Source of the DNA: Rhodococcoides fascians A44A
GTDB lineage: Bacteria; Actinomycetota; Actinomycetes; Mycobacteriales; Mycobacteriaceae
NCBI RefSeq assembly: GCF_000760735.1
Contig: NZ_JMEX01000004.1
Location: 453,398 to 517,397 of the forward strand
Direction: 5' to 3'
DNA length: 64,000 bases
This document shows, piece after piece, positions 24,808-34,793 of the stretch. The notes under the pieces are model-generated. The model was given only the letters and a program-made list of their open reading frames with translations, did not search any database and was not told the DNA's origin. The translations under genes and the position numbers were made by a program. Within the stretch, counting starts at the first letter, position 1; each line of letters opens with the position of its first letter.

Positions 24808-25707
24808 ATGAGCACAATCGCTTTCATCGGTCTGGGAATCATGGGAAGCCCCATGTCCGTTCATCTCGCCGAGGCCGGACACCATGTCGTCGGCTACAAC
24901 CTGACGCCCGACCGCACCGGCCCACTCGTCGCCGCCGGTGGCACCGCCGCGGACTCCATCGCGAAGGCCGTCGCCGACGCCGACATCGTGGCGGTCATGG
25001 TCCCCGATTCCCCCGACGTGCAGGAGGTGCTGCTCGGTAAGGACGGCGTGTTCGACCATGCCCGCCGCGGCACCCTCGTCATCGACTTCTCGAGCATCCG
25101 CCCGGACGTGACCGCCTCGCTCGCCGAGGAGGCCGCGACCCGCGGGTTCCGTTTGATCGACGCGCCCGTCTCGGGAGGCCAGGCAGGCGCCGAGAACGCC
25201 ACGCTGTCGATCATGGTCGGTGGAAGCGCGGAGGACTTCGCCTCCGCCAAGCCGGTTCTGGACGTGGTCGGAAAGACGGTGGTACACGTCGGTCCCAGCG
25301 GGTCGGGGCAGACCGTCAAGGCCGCCAATCAGTTGATCGTCGCCGGCAACATTCAGGTTCTCGCCGAGGCCATCGCATTCCTCGAGGCGTACGGAGTGGA
25401 CCTCGCGGCGTCGGTCGAGGTGCTCGGCGGAGGCCTCGCCGGTTCAGCAGTGCTGAACCAGAAGGCACAGAAGATGCTGGACAGATCGTTCGAACCGGGT
25501 TTCCGAATCGACCTGCACCACAAGGACCTCGGCATCGTCACCTCCGCTGCCCGCGAGGCAGGCGTCGTCGTGCCGATGGGTGCTGTCCTGGCCCAGCTGA
25601 TGGCGTCGGCCCGGGCCAACGGCGACGGCGGGCTGGATCATTCGGCTCTCTACCGCGGGGTCGCTCGTCTGTCCGGAACCCTCGACACAGAAACCACGGT
25701 GAACTGA
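24808..25707 (+). CDS. glxR: Tartronate semialdehyde reductase
   Basis: 299 residues, 3-hydroxyisobutyrate-dehydrogenase superfamily: NAD-binding GLGIMG 8-13, substrate motif [12 protein letters not shown] 118-129, catalytic Lys171 with Asn174 in GQTVKAANQ. Reduces tartronate semialdehyde, made by Gcl, to D-glycerate. AAGGA lies before the ATG. Gene order hyi-glxR-gcl secures the call over 3-hydroxyisobutyrate dehydrogenase. Confidence 0.93.
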   Translation: MSTIAFIGLGIMGSPMSVHLAEAGHHVVGYNLTPDRTGPLVAAGGTAADSIAKAVADADIVAVMVPDSPDVQEVLLGKDGVFDHARRGTLVIDFSSIRPDVTASLAEEAATRGFRLIDAPVSGGQAGAENATLSIMVGGSAEDFASAKPVLDVVGKTVVHVGPSGSGQTVKAANQLIVAGNIQVLAEAIAFLEAYGVDLAASVEVLGGGLAGSAVLNQKAQKMLDRSFEPGFRIDLHHKDLGIVTSAAREAGVVVPMGAVLAQLMASARANGDGGLDHSALYRGVARLSGTLDTETTVN

Positions 25708-25708
25708 C

Positions 25709-27499
25709 ATGCCCAAGATGCGCGCGGCCGATGCGGCCGTCAAGATTCTCGAACTCGAAGGCGCAACGACCGCGTTCGGTCTGCCCGGCGCGGCGATCAA
25801 TCCCTTCTACGCCGCGATGCGTGACCACGGCGGCATTCGCCACGTCCTCGCGCGCCACGTCGAAGGTGCCTCGCACATGGCCGAGGGGTTCACCCGCGCC
25901 GCCGCAGGCAACATCGGAATCTGTATCGGAACGTCCGGCCCGGCCGGCACCGACATGATCACCGGCCTGTACTCCGCGATGGCCGATTCCATCCCGATCC
26001 TGGCCATCACCGGCCAGGCTCCCGTTGCACGGCTGCACAAGGAGGACTTCCAAGCCGTCGACATCGCCGCGATCGCCGGGCCCGTCACCAAGATGGCGAT
26101 GACCGTTCTCGAACCGGCGCAGGTACCAGGCGCATTCGCTCAGGCATTCCACCTGATGCGGTCCGGCCGACCTGGGCCGGTCCTGATCGATCTGCCCATC
26201 GACGTACAGCTCGCCGAAATCGACTTCGATCCCGATACCTACCAGCCTCTGCCGGTGCACAAGCCGCTGTGCTCTCGGGCGCAGGCCGAGAAGGCGATCG
26301 ACATGCTCCTCGCCGCCGATCGCCCGTTGATCGTCGCCGGCGGCGGCATCATCAACGCCGACGCATCCGACCTCCTCGTCGAACTGGCGGAAATCCTCGA
26401 CGTCCCCGTCGTTCCGACCCTGATGGGATGGGGCACCATTCCCGACGACCACCGCCTCGCCGCGGGCATGGTGGGACTGCAGACCGCACACCGGTACGGA
26501 AACGCCACGTTGCTGGCGTCGGACTTCGTGTTGGGCATCGGCAATCGTTGGGCCAACCGGCACACCGGGGGCCTCGACACCTACCGCAAGGGGCGGAAGT
26601 TCATCCACGTCGACATCGAACCCACCCAGATCGGCCGCGTCTTCGCGCCCGACTACGGAATCATCTCCGACGCCAAGGCTGCCCTCGAGCAGTTCATCGC
26701 GGTCGCCCGGGAACGCAAGGCAGCGGGAACACTGCGCGATCTCGGTGACTGGGTCGCGGCGTGTGCCCACCGCAAATCCACCATGCACCGACGCACCCAT
26801 TTCGACAACGTGCCGATCAAGCCACAACGCGTGTACGAGGAGATGAACAAGGTCTTCGGCCGGGACACCCGATACATCAGCACCATCGGTCTGTCGCAGA
26901 TCGCGGGCGGACAGTTTCTGCACGTGTTCTCCCCGCGCAACTGGATCAACTGCGGGCAAGCCGGCCCGTTGGGTTGGACCATTCCGGCCGCCCTCGGTGC
27001 CGTCGCCGCCGATTCGTCGGCGAACGTCGTTGCCCTCTCCGGTGATTACGACTTCCAGTTCATGATCGAGGAACTGGCCGTCGGAGCGCAGTTCAACCTG
27101 CCGTACGTGCACGTCGTCGTCAACAACTCCTATCTCGGTCTGATCCGTCAGGCGCAGCGCGCCTTCGACATGGACTTCTGCGTCCAACTCGGATTCGACA
27201 ACATCAACACCCAGGAAGCAGAGGAGACCCTGCCCAAGGGATACGGCGTCGACCACGTCCGTGTCGCAGAAGGATTGGGATGCAAAGCACTTCGCGTGAC
27301 CGAGCCGGAGCTGATCGGTGAAGCACTCGTCCGTGCCCGGACCCTGGCGTCGGAACACAAGGTCCCGGTCGTCGTGGAGATCGTGCTCGAGCGCGTCACC
27401 AACATCGCTATGGGCACCGAGATCGACAACGTCGGTGAGTTCGAGGAACTGGCCGTCACGTCGGCCGATGCACCCACTGCCCTGCTGATGATGGACTAG
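25709..27499 (+). CDS. gcl: Glyoxylate carboligase
   Basis: 596 residues, ThDP-dependent enzyme joining two glyoxylates into tartronate semialdehyde and CO2. Residue 51 ([12 protein letters not shown]) is Val where other ThDP enzymes have the conserved Glu, the special feature of Gcl. The C-terminal ThDP motif is SGDYDF through VNNSYLG. A central FAD-type domain is present as in acetolactate synthases. Starts 1 base after glxR. Confidence 0.96.
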   Translation: MPKMRAADAAVKILELEGATTAFGLPGAAINPFYAAMRDHGGIRHVLARHVEGASHMAEGFTRAAAGNIGICIGTSGPAGTDMITGLYSAMADSIPILAITGQAPVARLHKEDFQAVDIAAIAGPVTKMAMTVLEPAQVPGAFAQAFHLMRSGRPGPVLIDLPIDVQLAEIDFDPDTYQPLPVHKPLCSRAQAEKAIDMLLAADRPLIVAGGGIINADASDLLVELAEILDVPVVPTLMGWGTIPDDHRLAAGMVGLQTAHRYGNATLLASDFVLGIGNRWANRHTGGLDTYRKGRKFIHVDIEPTQIGRVFAPDYGIISDAKAALEQFIAVARERKAAGTLRDLGDWVAACAHRKSTMHRRTHFDNVPIKPQRVYEEMNKVFGRDTRYISTIGLSQIAGGQFLHVFSPRNWINCGQAGPLGWTIPAALGAVAADSSANVVALSGDYDFQFMIEELAVGAQFNLPYVHVVVNNSYLGLIRQAQRAFDMDFCVQLGFDNINTQEAEETLPKGYGVDHVRVAEGLGCKALRVTEPELIGEALVRARTLASEHKVPVVVEIVLERVTNIAMGTEIDNVGEFEELAVTSADAPTALLMMD

Positions 27500-27510
27500 G
27501 AAAGGCACAG

Positions 27511-28563
27511 ATGACCATCAAGGATTTCACTCACCTCACCGATCTCGCCTCACGCGCCCTGGGCGGAAGCGTCTCGGCCGCCAACGACGAACTGTTCGCC
27601 CAGCGGGAGAACCTGATTCGTCCTGAAGCACCGTTTTTCGATCCCCACGATTTCGGACACAAGGGCAAGGTGTACGACGGCTGGGAGACGCGGCGGCGAC
27701 GCGACGACGGTGGCCACGACTGGGCAATCGTTCGTCTCGCGGCGCCGGGCATCGTCCACGGTGTGGTGGTCGACACCGCGTACTTCAAGGGCAACTATCC
27801 GCCATTCGTGTCGGTCGAGGCCGCATTCGTCGACGGCTACCCGTCGATCGACGAGGTGATGAAGGCCGACTGGCAGACCATCGTCGCCAAGTCCCCGGCG
27901 GACGGCGACACTGCGAATCTCTACGAGGTCGCCGATCGACACCGCTGGACGCATGTCCGGTTGTCGATCTACCCGGACGGAGGTGTCGCTCGATTCCGTG
28001 TACACGGCAAGGTCGTCCAGGACCCTCGATTCCTCGGCGGCACAGTGGACTTGCTCGCCGCCGAGAACGGGGCCTCCCTGACCGAATGCTCCGACGCTTT
28101 CTACTCCTCCCCCGCCAACATCATCCTTCCGGGGCGCGCACGCAACATGGGCGAGGGCTGGGAGAACTCTCGTCGGCGCGGCGGCGGAAACGACTTCGCG
28201 ATCTTCGAGCTGGCAGCGCCCGGCGTTCCCCGTCACGTGGAGGTCGACACCAGCTACTACGTCGGCAACGCGCCGGGATGGATCCGGCTCAGCGCGGTCG
28301 ATTCTCGTCGGCGACACAAAGCGGACCACACCGCGTGGACCGAGATCCTCCCGCGCACAGCCGTACAACCGGATACCCGCCATCGTTTCCTGATCGATCG
28401 AGCCGAGTCGTACACGCACCTGCGCCTCGACGTCTATCCCGACGGCGGGCTGTCCAGGCTCAGACTCTTCGGCGAACTGGACGCCGAAGCGTTGGACAGC
28501 GTCGATCAGGCCTGGCAGGCGGCGTCCCCCTTCGAACTGGTCGGAGCCGACGGTGGCCGATAG
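27511..28563 (+). CDS. alc: Allantoicase
   Basis: 350 residues built of two similar jelly-roll halves. Each has a [25 protein letters not shown] or [17 protein letters not shown] block, a VDT-Y-GN motif and RLDVYPDGG. Hydrolyses allantoate to ureidoglycolate and urea. Follows gcl by 11 bases with AGGAAAGG before the ATG, and overlaps allantoinase by 11 bases. Ureidoglycolate is then expected to be split to glyoxylate for Gcl. Confidence 0.95.
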   Translation: MTIKDFTHLTDLASRALGGSVSAANDELFAQRENLIRPEAPFFDPHDFGHKGKVYDGWETRRRRDDGGHDWAIVRLAAPGIVHGVVVDTAYFKGNYPPFVSVEAAFVDGYPSIDEVMKADWQTIVAKSPADGDTANLYEVADRHRWTHVRLSIYPDGGVARFRVHGKVVQDPRFLGGTVDLLAAENGASLTECSDAFYSSPANIILPGRARNMGEGWENSRRRGGGNDFAIFELAAPGVPRHVEVDTSYYVGNAPGWIRLSAVDSRRRHKADHTAWTEILPRTAVQPDTRHRFLIDRAESYTHLRLDVYPDGGLSRLRLFGELDAEALDSVDQAWQAASPFELVGADGGR

Positions 28564-29851
28564 GTTCGACCTGCTGATCAGGGCACCGCGCGCGATCGTC
28601 GACGGATGGGAGTGCGCGGTGTCGGTGGGAATTCGAGACGGGCGCATCGCTTCCCTCGATGCTCGGCACGCCGACGACGTCGTCGAACTCTCCGACGACG
28701 AAGTGCTGCTCCCTGGTCTCGTCGACACTCATGTGCACGTCAACGAGCCCGGACGCACCGAGTGGGAAGGCTTCGCCAGCGCCACCCGTGCCGCGCGGGC
28801 CGGCGGCATCACGACGATCGTCGACATGCCACTCAACAGCATTCCGCCGACCGTGGACGTGGACGCTCTCGAGATCAAGCGACGGGTGGCGGCCGATCGA
28901 TCGGTGGTGAACGTCGGCTTCTGGGGTGGCGCAGTGCCGGGCAACGTCGACCAGCTTCGTCCGCTGCACGACGCCGGTGCCTTCGGGTTCAAATGTTTCC
29001 TGCTGCACTCCGGCGTCGACGAGTTTCCACCCCTCTCGGCACCGGAACTCGAGAAGGCACTCATCGAAATCGCGTCGTTCGACGGGTTGATGATCGTCCA
29101 CGCCGAGGACGCGGGCGTGATCTCGTCCGCGCCCCCGCCGTCGGGCACCGCGTATTCGGGTTTCCTCGATTCGCGGCCCCGCGCAGCCGAGAACCTCGCC
29201 ATCGCACAGGTCGTCGAGTTGTCCCGGCGCACGGGATGTCGCGTGCACATTCTGCACCTGTCGAGCTCGGACGCGCTGCCGCTGATAGCTGCGGCCAAGC
29301 AGGACGGAGTGCGCGTCACCGCCGAAACATGCCCGCACTACCTGTGTTTCGACGCCGAGGACATCCCGCCCGGTGCAACACAGTTCAAATGTTGTCCCCC
29401 GATCCGTGAGGCAGGCAACCGAGAACTGCTGTGGCAGGGCCTCGCCGACGGCATCATCGACACCGTGGTGACAGACCACTCCCCCTCGACCGTCGACCTC
29501 AAACGACTCGACACCGGCAATTTCGCCGACGCCTGGGGCGGGATCGCGTCGCTCCAGGTCTCACTGCCCGCAGTGTGGACCGAGGCGTCGCGTCGCGGAC
29601 ACTCGTTGGCCGACGTGGTGCGCTGGATGGCGGTGAACACCGCAGACCAGGTCGGCCTGCCGAACCGGGGGCGCATAGCCGTCGGCGCCGTGGCCGACCT
29701 CGTCGTCTTCGCCCCGGACCAGGAGTTCACCGTGGACGTCGCCTCCCTGCACCACAAGAACCCCGTCACCGCGTACGACAAGCTCGGCCTTCGCGGTGTG
29801 GTGCGTCGTACCTTCCTCGCCGCTCCGCAGCTCCTCTCCCGCAGGACCTGA
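28553..29851 (+). CDS. allB: Allantoinase
   Basis: 432 residues, cyclic amidohydrolase. Metal ligands His60 and His62 in [11 protein letters not shown], a carbamylated Lys expected in [10 protein letters not shown], His in IVHAED and LHLSS, and Asp in VTDHSPS. Opens the allantoin ring to allantoate. GTG start inside the end of the allantoicase gene with GGAG upstream, so translation is coupled. Last gene of the operon, followed by a large hairpin. Confidence 0.95.
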   Translation: MADRFDLLIRAPRAIVDGWECAVSVGIRDGRIASLDARHADDVVELSDDEVLLPGLVDTHVHVNEPGRTEWEGFASATRAARAGGITTIVDMPLNSIPPTVDVDALEIKRRVAADRSVVNVGFWGGAVPGNVDQLRPLHDAGAFGFKCFLLHSGVDEFPPLSAPELEKALIEIASFDGLMIVHAEDAGVISSAPPPSGTAYSGFLDSRPRAAENLAIAQVVELSRRTGCRVHILHLSSSDALPLIAAAKQDGVRVTAETCPHYLCFDAEDIPPGATQFKCCPPIREAGNRELLWQGLADGIIDTVVTDHSPSTVDLKRLDTGNFADAWGGIASLQVSLPAVWTEASRRGHSLADVVRWMAVNTADQVGLPNRGRIAVGAVADLVVFAPDQEFTVDVASLHHKNPVTAYDKLGLRGVVRRTFLAAPQLLSRRT

Positions 29852-29859
29852 CCCGTCAA

Positions 29860-29916
29860 TGCACACGAGTCCGCCCCGGAAGCCACATTCGGCCCCGGGG
29901 CGTCGACTTGTGTGCA
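29860..29916. terminator. Large bidirectional terminator hairpin
   Basis: TGCACAC, AGTC and GCCCCGG pair with CCGGGGC, GACT and GTGTGCA, with one mismatch, a small bulge and a loop of about 15 bases. It fills almost the whole 66-bp gap between the convergent allB and xdhC genes. Confidence 0.75.
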
Positions 29917-29917
29917 G

Positions 29918-30994
29918 TCAGGACACGCGTGCGTTCTCGATGTCGCGGTGAATCGGACCTGTGGACTGCACGAGGGGCAGGCAACTGCCGTTCCGTCGGA
30001 GTGCGGTGAATTCCGCGGCGATGGACAGGGCTGTTTCCTCCGGGGTGCGGGCGCCGAGGTCGAGGCCGATGGGCGATCGCAGCCGCGACAGCTCGCGGTC
30101 GGTGAGCCCAACGTCCCTGAGACGGCTCAGCCGGTCGAGGTGCGTTCGCCGCGAACCCATGGCTCCGACGAACGCGACGGGTAACCGTAGCGCCACATCC
30201 AGCAACGGAACGTCGAATTTCGCGTCGTGCGTCAGGACGCAGACGACGGTGCGCGAATCCACCGGTGTGCGTGCGAGGTAGCTGTGTGGCCATTCCGCCA
30301 CCACCTCGTCGGCGTCGGGAAAGCGGGCCTCGGTCGCGAAGACCGGACGAGCGTCGCACACGGTCACTCGGTAACCCAGGAACTTCCCCAGCCTGGCCAG
30401 TGCGCCCGCGTAGTCGATGGCACCGAAGATCAGCAGTCGCGGCGGCGTGGCGTGAGACTGGACGAACACCTCGGCGTCGGGGCGGCATCGTACCGAACGG
30501 ATGCCGGACGACCCACTGTCCAGCATGGCGAGCGCTTCGCTGGAGACCACGGCGTCGACGTCCGCGAAACCCGTGGTTCCCGTCGTCCCGTGCGCGCCGA
30601 CCATCAGCACCGCACCGGTGGCGTCCAGCAGCTGGGCCACCGCCACGTCGGCACCGGTGGCCACCGCGTCGACGACGGACGCCGGCGGCGCGGTGGAGAC
30701 GAACACCTCGATGACGCCGCCGCAGGTCAGTCCGACCGCGAAGGCGTCGTCGTCGCTGTATCCGAAGCTCTCCCTGACGGGCACACCCGTTGCGAGAACG
30801 TCGCGGCACAGCTCGTAGACAGCACCTTCGACGCATCCGCCGGACACACTTCCCACTGCTTCGCCGTCGGCTGCGACGGCCATCGCCGCCCCCGGCAGGC
30901 GAGGTGCGCTGCCGGAGACGGAGACGACGGTGGCGATGGCGTACGGCATTCCGACGGAATTCCAGGTCGCCAGTGACGATGCGATGTCGCGCAT
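29918..30994 (-). CDS. xdhC: XdhC-type molybdenum cofactor insertion chaperone
   Basis: 358 residues. Conserved N-terminal domain (ATVVSVSGSAPRLPGAAMAV, GSVSGGCVEGAV) and a C-terminal Rossmann-like part with VCVLTHDAKFDVPLL, FVGAMGSRRTH and RLRSPIGLDLGARTPEETALSIAAE. XdhC binds MPT cofactor and promotes its sulfuration and insertion into XDH. The ATG overlaps the permease stop (TGATG). Last gene of the XDH operon. Confidence 0.93.
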   Translation of the reverse strand: MRDIASSLATWNSVGMPYAIATVVSVSGSAPRLPGAAMAVAADGEAVGSVSGGCVEGAVYELCRDVLATGVPVRESFGYSDDDAFAVGLTCGGVIEVFVSTAPPASVVDAVATGADVAVAQLLDATGAVLMVGAHGTTGTTGFADVDAVVSSEALAMLDSGSSGIRSVRCRPDAEVFVQSHATPPRLLIFGAIDYAGALARLGKFLGYRVTVCDARPVFATEARFPDADEVVAEWPHSYLARTPVDSRTVVCVLTHDAKFDVPLLDVALRLPVAFVGAMGSRRTHLDRLSRLRDVGLTDRELSRLRSPIGLDLGARTPEETALSIAAEFTALRRNGSCLPLVQSTGPIHRDIENARVS

Positions 30995-32430
30995 CAGGAG
31001 ATCCCGAGCGCTTCCTCGATGGGATGCAGTGCGAAGTAGACCAGGAAGACAGCGGACATCACGTACAGCAGCCAATGTGTCTGTCGCACTTTGCCCTTGG
31101 CCACGCGAACCAGGGTGTAGGCGATGACACCGGCTGCGACGCCGACGGTGATGGAGTAGGTGAACGGCATGAGCACGATCGTCAGGAACGCGGGGATCGC
31201 GATGTCGGTGTCCGCCCAGTCGATCTTGCGTACGTGGGTCATCATCAGCGCACCGACCAGCACCAGTGCGGGTGCTGCCGCTCCGACCGGCACCACTCCG
31301 GCCAACGGGGTGAAGAAGATCAGGCTGGTGAGCAGTCCTCCGGTGACGACGCTTGCCAGTCCGGTCCTCGCTCCTTCGGTGACACCGGCCGCGGATTCCA
31401 CCACGGCGGTGTTCGCGGATCCGTTGAACGCGCCGCCGACGATGGCACCGATGCCGTCGACGGTGAGGATGCGGCTCAGTCCTGGCATCTTGCCTTTCTT
31501 GTCGACCAGGCCTGCTTCCTCGCCGACACCGAGGATGGTGCCCATGGCGTCGAAGAATCCGGACAGTACGAGGGTGAACAGGACCACCGAGGCGGTGACG
31601 ACTCCGGCTCGGGCGAACCCGCCGAAGATGTCCACGTCGAACAATAGGCCGAATTGCGGTGTGGCGACGATGGAGTCCGGCACCTTGGGCACGACGGGCC
31701 CCCACGCCTTCGGGTCGATGTCGATCACCGCGTTCAGAACGATCGCCAGATTGGTGGCGACGAAGATCCCGATGAGCATGGCGCCGGGCACGCGTCGGAC
31801 GAACAGCATGAGCATCACGACGAGACCGACGCAGAACACGAAGACCGGCCAGCCGGCGAGTTTGCCGAACGTCCCGAGAGTCACGGCGGTGGCGGCAGAT
31901 TCGTGGTGTCCGACGAAGCCGGCGTCGACCAGTCCGATCAAGGCGATGAACGCGCCGATACCCACTCCGATGGCCTGCTTGAGCACCAACGGTATGGCGT
32001 CCATGATGAGCTGTCGAACTCCGGTGAGCGCGAAGATCACGATGACGACGCCTTCGAGTACGACGAGTCCCATTGCCTGCGGCCACGTCATGTAGGGCGC
32101 GGCCTGGAACACCACGATGGGGGTCACACCGAGGCCGGCGGCCATGGCCAGCGGTGCGTTGCCGACGACGCCCATCAGTATGGTCGTGAGCCCGGCGGAC
32201 AGCGCCACCATCGTGGACAGCTGTGCCGGATCGAGGGTGGCACCGGTGACGTCCTTGGCGTCACCGATGATGAGCGGAATCAGGACGATCAAGTACGCCA
32301 TGGCGACGAATGTGGTGATGCCGCCACGGATTTCTCGGGACACGGTGGATCCGCGCAGGGAGATCGAGAAGAACTTGTCCAGCGGCGAGGTACTGCGTTC
32401 GCGCGTGCCGGACGAATCGAGCTGAGTCAT
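30994..32430 (-). CDS. AzgA-like guanine/hypoxanthine permease
   Basis: 478 residues, about 12-14 membrane helices. FVAMAYLIVLIP near the N-terminus, the motif NAPLAMAAGLG, GFFDAMGTILGVGEEAGL and GGAFNGSANTAVVESAAGVTEGARTG define the AzgA/PbuG branch of NCS2 carriers. Imports hypoxanthine, guanine or adenine with protons. Placed between the XDH Mo subunit and XdhC, it would feed the oxidase. Distinct from the urate-type NCS2 permease at 20142. Confidence 0.92.
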   Translation of the reverse strand: MTQLDSSGTRERSTSPLDKFFSISLRGSTVSREIRGGITTFVAMAYLIVLIPLIIGDAKDVTGATLDPAQLSTMVALSAGLTTILMGVVGNAPLAMAAGLGVTPIVVFQAAPYMTWPQAMGLVVLEGVVIVIFALTGVRQLIMDAIPLVLKQAIGVGIGAFIALIGLVDAGFVGHHESAATAVTLGTFGKLAGWPVFVFCVGLVVMLMLFVRRVPGAMLIGIFVATNLAIVLNAVIDIDPKAWGPVVPKVPDSIVATPQFGLLFDVDIFGGFARAGVVTASVVLFTLVLSGFFDAMGTILGVGEEAGLVDKKGKMPGLSRILTVDGIGAIVGGAFNGSANTAVVESAAGVTEGARTGLASVVTGGLLTSLIFFTPLAGVVPVGAAAPALVLVGALMMTHVRKIDWADTDIAIPAFLTIVLMPFTYSITVGVAAGVIAYTLVRVAKGKVRQTHWLLYVMSAVFLVYFALHPIEEALGIS

Positions 32431-32438
32431 GTGCCCTC

Positions 32439-34793
32439 CTAGGGCGCGACGATGTGTTCGGGGCGGATGGGGACACGGGTCAGGGCAAGCCCGGTCGCGT
32501 CGCGGATGGCAGCGACGACGGCCGGCGTCGAGGACAGGGTGGGCGGCTCGCCCGCACCACGAAGGCCGTACGGCGCCAATGGGTCTGCATTCTCCAGGAT
32601 GTCGAGTTTCATGGGCGGCATGTCGAGGATCGTCGGGATGAGGTAGTCGGTGAAGGACGGGTTCTTCACGAGTCCGTCCTTCACGACGATCTCCTCCATG
32701 ACGGCCAGACCCAGGCCCTGCGCCGATCCGCCGTGGATCTGTCCTTCGAGCGAGAGCCGGTTGAGGATCTTGCCGACGTCCTGCACGGCGGCCATTTCGA
32801 CGACCTTCACCAGACCCAGCTCCACGTCGACGTCGACGACCGCTCGGTGCACGCACAGTGCAAGCTGCGTGTGGCTCGCACCCTGACCGGTGACGGGGTC
32901 CATCCCGCTGGTCGGTCGGTGGTGAAATTCGCGTGTCTGCTCGATCACGCGGTCGCCCAACACATCCTCGATCGTCGCGAGTACTTCACCCGACGACACG
33001 ATCTTTCCGCCGTCGAGGGTCAGTCCGCTGACGGCTCGTCCGAGGTGCAGGCTCGCAAGTACGAACACGGCGTCACGGACGGCCTCGCACGCGGCCTTGA
33101 CGGCTCCGCCGGTCATGTAGGACTGACGCGACGCCGACGACGAACCTGCGTTCCCGACTGCAGTGTCGGCCGGATGAATGACCACCTTGGTCACGCCGAG
33201 CTCGGTGCGCGCGATCTGCGCCTCCAACGTGACCAACCCTTGACCGACCTCGGCCGCCGCGGTGTGCACCAGGGCGGTTGCCTCCCCGCCGATGACTTCG
33301 AGACGTACTCGGGCGGTGGAATAGTCGTCGTAGTTCTCGGAGAAGCAGATGTTCTTGATTCCGACGCCGTAGCCGATGCCGCGTACGACGCCTTCGCCGT
33401 GCGTGGTCTGGGAGGCACCGCCCGGCAGGTTACGGATGTCCGACGCGTCGAGCGGGGCCGGCAGTGCCATTGCCTCGGCGCGGGCGAGCATGTCCGCCAG
33501 TGGAGCGGGTGCTTCGATGACCTGTCCGGTCGCCAGGATCGATCCTTGGCTGACGGCGTTGATCTGCCGGACTTCGACGGGGCTGATTCCGCAGGCCTCG
33601 GCGAGTTTGTCCATCATCGACTCGTATGCGAAACATGCTTGTACTGCGCCGAATCCACGCATCGCCCCGCACGGTGGGTTGTTGGTGTACACGCCGTACG
33701 CGTCGATCTCGATGTTCGGGATCACGTAGGGTCCGACGCCGAGGGACGCCGCATTGCCTACGACGTTGAGCGTTGCCGACGTGTACGCACCTCCGTCGAG
33801 GATGATCTCGACGTCGGCGTACAGCAGCTTGCCGTCGCGGCTGGCGCCGTATTCGTAGTGCATCTGCGCGGGGTGGCGGTGGACGTGGCCGAAGAAGGAT
33901 TCGTAGCGGTTGTAGACGATCTTCACGGGCTTGCCGGTGTACATCGCGAGCATGGCGGCGTGGATCTGCATGGACAGGTCTTCGCGTCCGCCGAATGCGC
34001 CGCCCACGCCGGCCAGGGTCATGCGGATCTTCTCGTCGGGCAGGCCGAGGCACGGTCCGATCTGGGCCAGGTCGTTGTGCATCCATTGAGTGGCGACGTA
34101 GAGGTCGACACCGCCGTCCTCGCCTGGAATCGCGAGGCCGGATTCAGGTCCGAGAAACGCCTGGTCCTGGATGCCGACGGAGAAATCGCTGGAGACGACG
34201 ATCTCCGCGCGCTCTTTCGCCGAGGCGACGTCGCCCACGCGTACGGGCTGATGCCTGGCTACTCCCCCACGCTCCTGCACCTTCGGGTACGTCGGGTCGA
34301 GCGCCGCGCGCCGTGCATCCGTCAAGGGCTCGAGTATCTCGTACTCGACGGCGATCTTCTCCATTGCGCGGCGAGCGGTCTCGGGGTGGTCGGCGGCGAT
34401 CAAGGCGATCGGCTCGCCTTCGTGGCGGACCTCGTCGAATGCGAGGACGGGCTGGTCCCACGTGTGATCGAGGCCGAAGCACTTGCGGCCCGGCACGTCC
34501 TCGTGCGTCAGTACGGCTTCGACGCCCGGGGTGGCCAGCGCCTTCGAGATGTCGATCGACAGTATTCGCGCACGTGGATGCGGACTCCGAAGCGTTGCGC
34601 CCCACAGCATCCCGTCGATGAACAGGTCCGACGAATACGCGAACTCTCCCTTGACCTTCAACGTCCCGTCGGGACGCAACGGGCTGTCACCGACGCGTCC
34701 TTGTCCCGGGGCTGCGATCTCGTGGGGAGCCCTGGTAGGAGCAGACCTGGCAGGAGCTGTCTTGGCAGGAGCAGTGTCGGTCGGGGAGCTCAC
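32439..34793 (-). CDS. Xanthine dehydrogenase, molybdopterin-binding large subunit
   Basis: 784 residues. Starts with a Thr/Pro/Ala linker (1-30), then the aldehyde-oxidase hammerhead domain (DGTLKVKGEFAYSSD, PHPRARILSID) and the Mo domain with GVGGAFGGRED, NNPPCGAMRGFGAVQ, EVGQGLVT and the late catalytic Glu in LRGAGEPPTLSS. Oxidises hypoxanthine and xanthine to urate. GTG overlaps the deaminase stop (GTGA) and has AAGGA upstream. Three-polypeptide XDH of the B. subtilis PucDCE kind. Confidence 0.95.
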   Translation of the reverse strand: MSSPTDTAPAKTAPARSAPTRAPHEIAAPGQGRVGDSPLRPDGTLKVKGEFAYSSDLFIDGMLWGATLRSPHPRARILSIDISKALATPGVEAVLTHEDVPGRKCFGLDHTWDQPVLAFDEVRHEGEPIALIAADHPETARRAMEKIAVEYEILEPLTDARRAALDPTYPKVQERGGVARHQPVRVGDVASAKERAEIVVSSDFSVGIQDQAFLGPESGLAIPGEDGGVDLYVATQWMHNDLAQIGPCLGLPDEKIRMTLAGVGGAFGGREDLSMQIHAAMLAMYTGKPVKIVYNRYESFFGHVHRHPAQMHYEYGASRDGKLLYADVEIILDGGAYTSATLNVVGNAASLGVGPYVIPNIEIDAYGVYTNNPPCGAMRGFGAVQACFAYESMMDKLAEACGISPVEVRQINAVSQGSILATGQVIEAPAPLADMLARAEAMALPAPLDASDIRNLPGGASQTTHGEGVVRGIGYGVGIKNICFSENYDDYSTARVRLEVIGGEATALVHTAAAEVGQGLVTLEAQIARTELGVTKVVIHPADTAVGNAGSSSASRQSYMTGGAVKAACEAVRDAVFVLASLHLGRAVSGLTLDGGKIVSSGEVLATIEDVLGDRVIEQTREFHHRPTSGMDPVTGQGASHTQLALCVHRAVVDVDVELGLVKVVEMAAVQDVGKILNRLSLEGQIHGGSAQGLGLAVMEEIVVKDGLVKNPSFTDYLIPTILDMPPMKLDILENADPLAPYGLRGAGEPPTLSSTPAVVAAIRDATGLALTRVPIRPEHIVAP

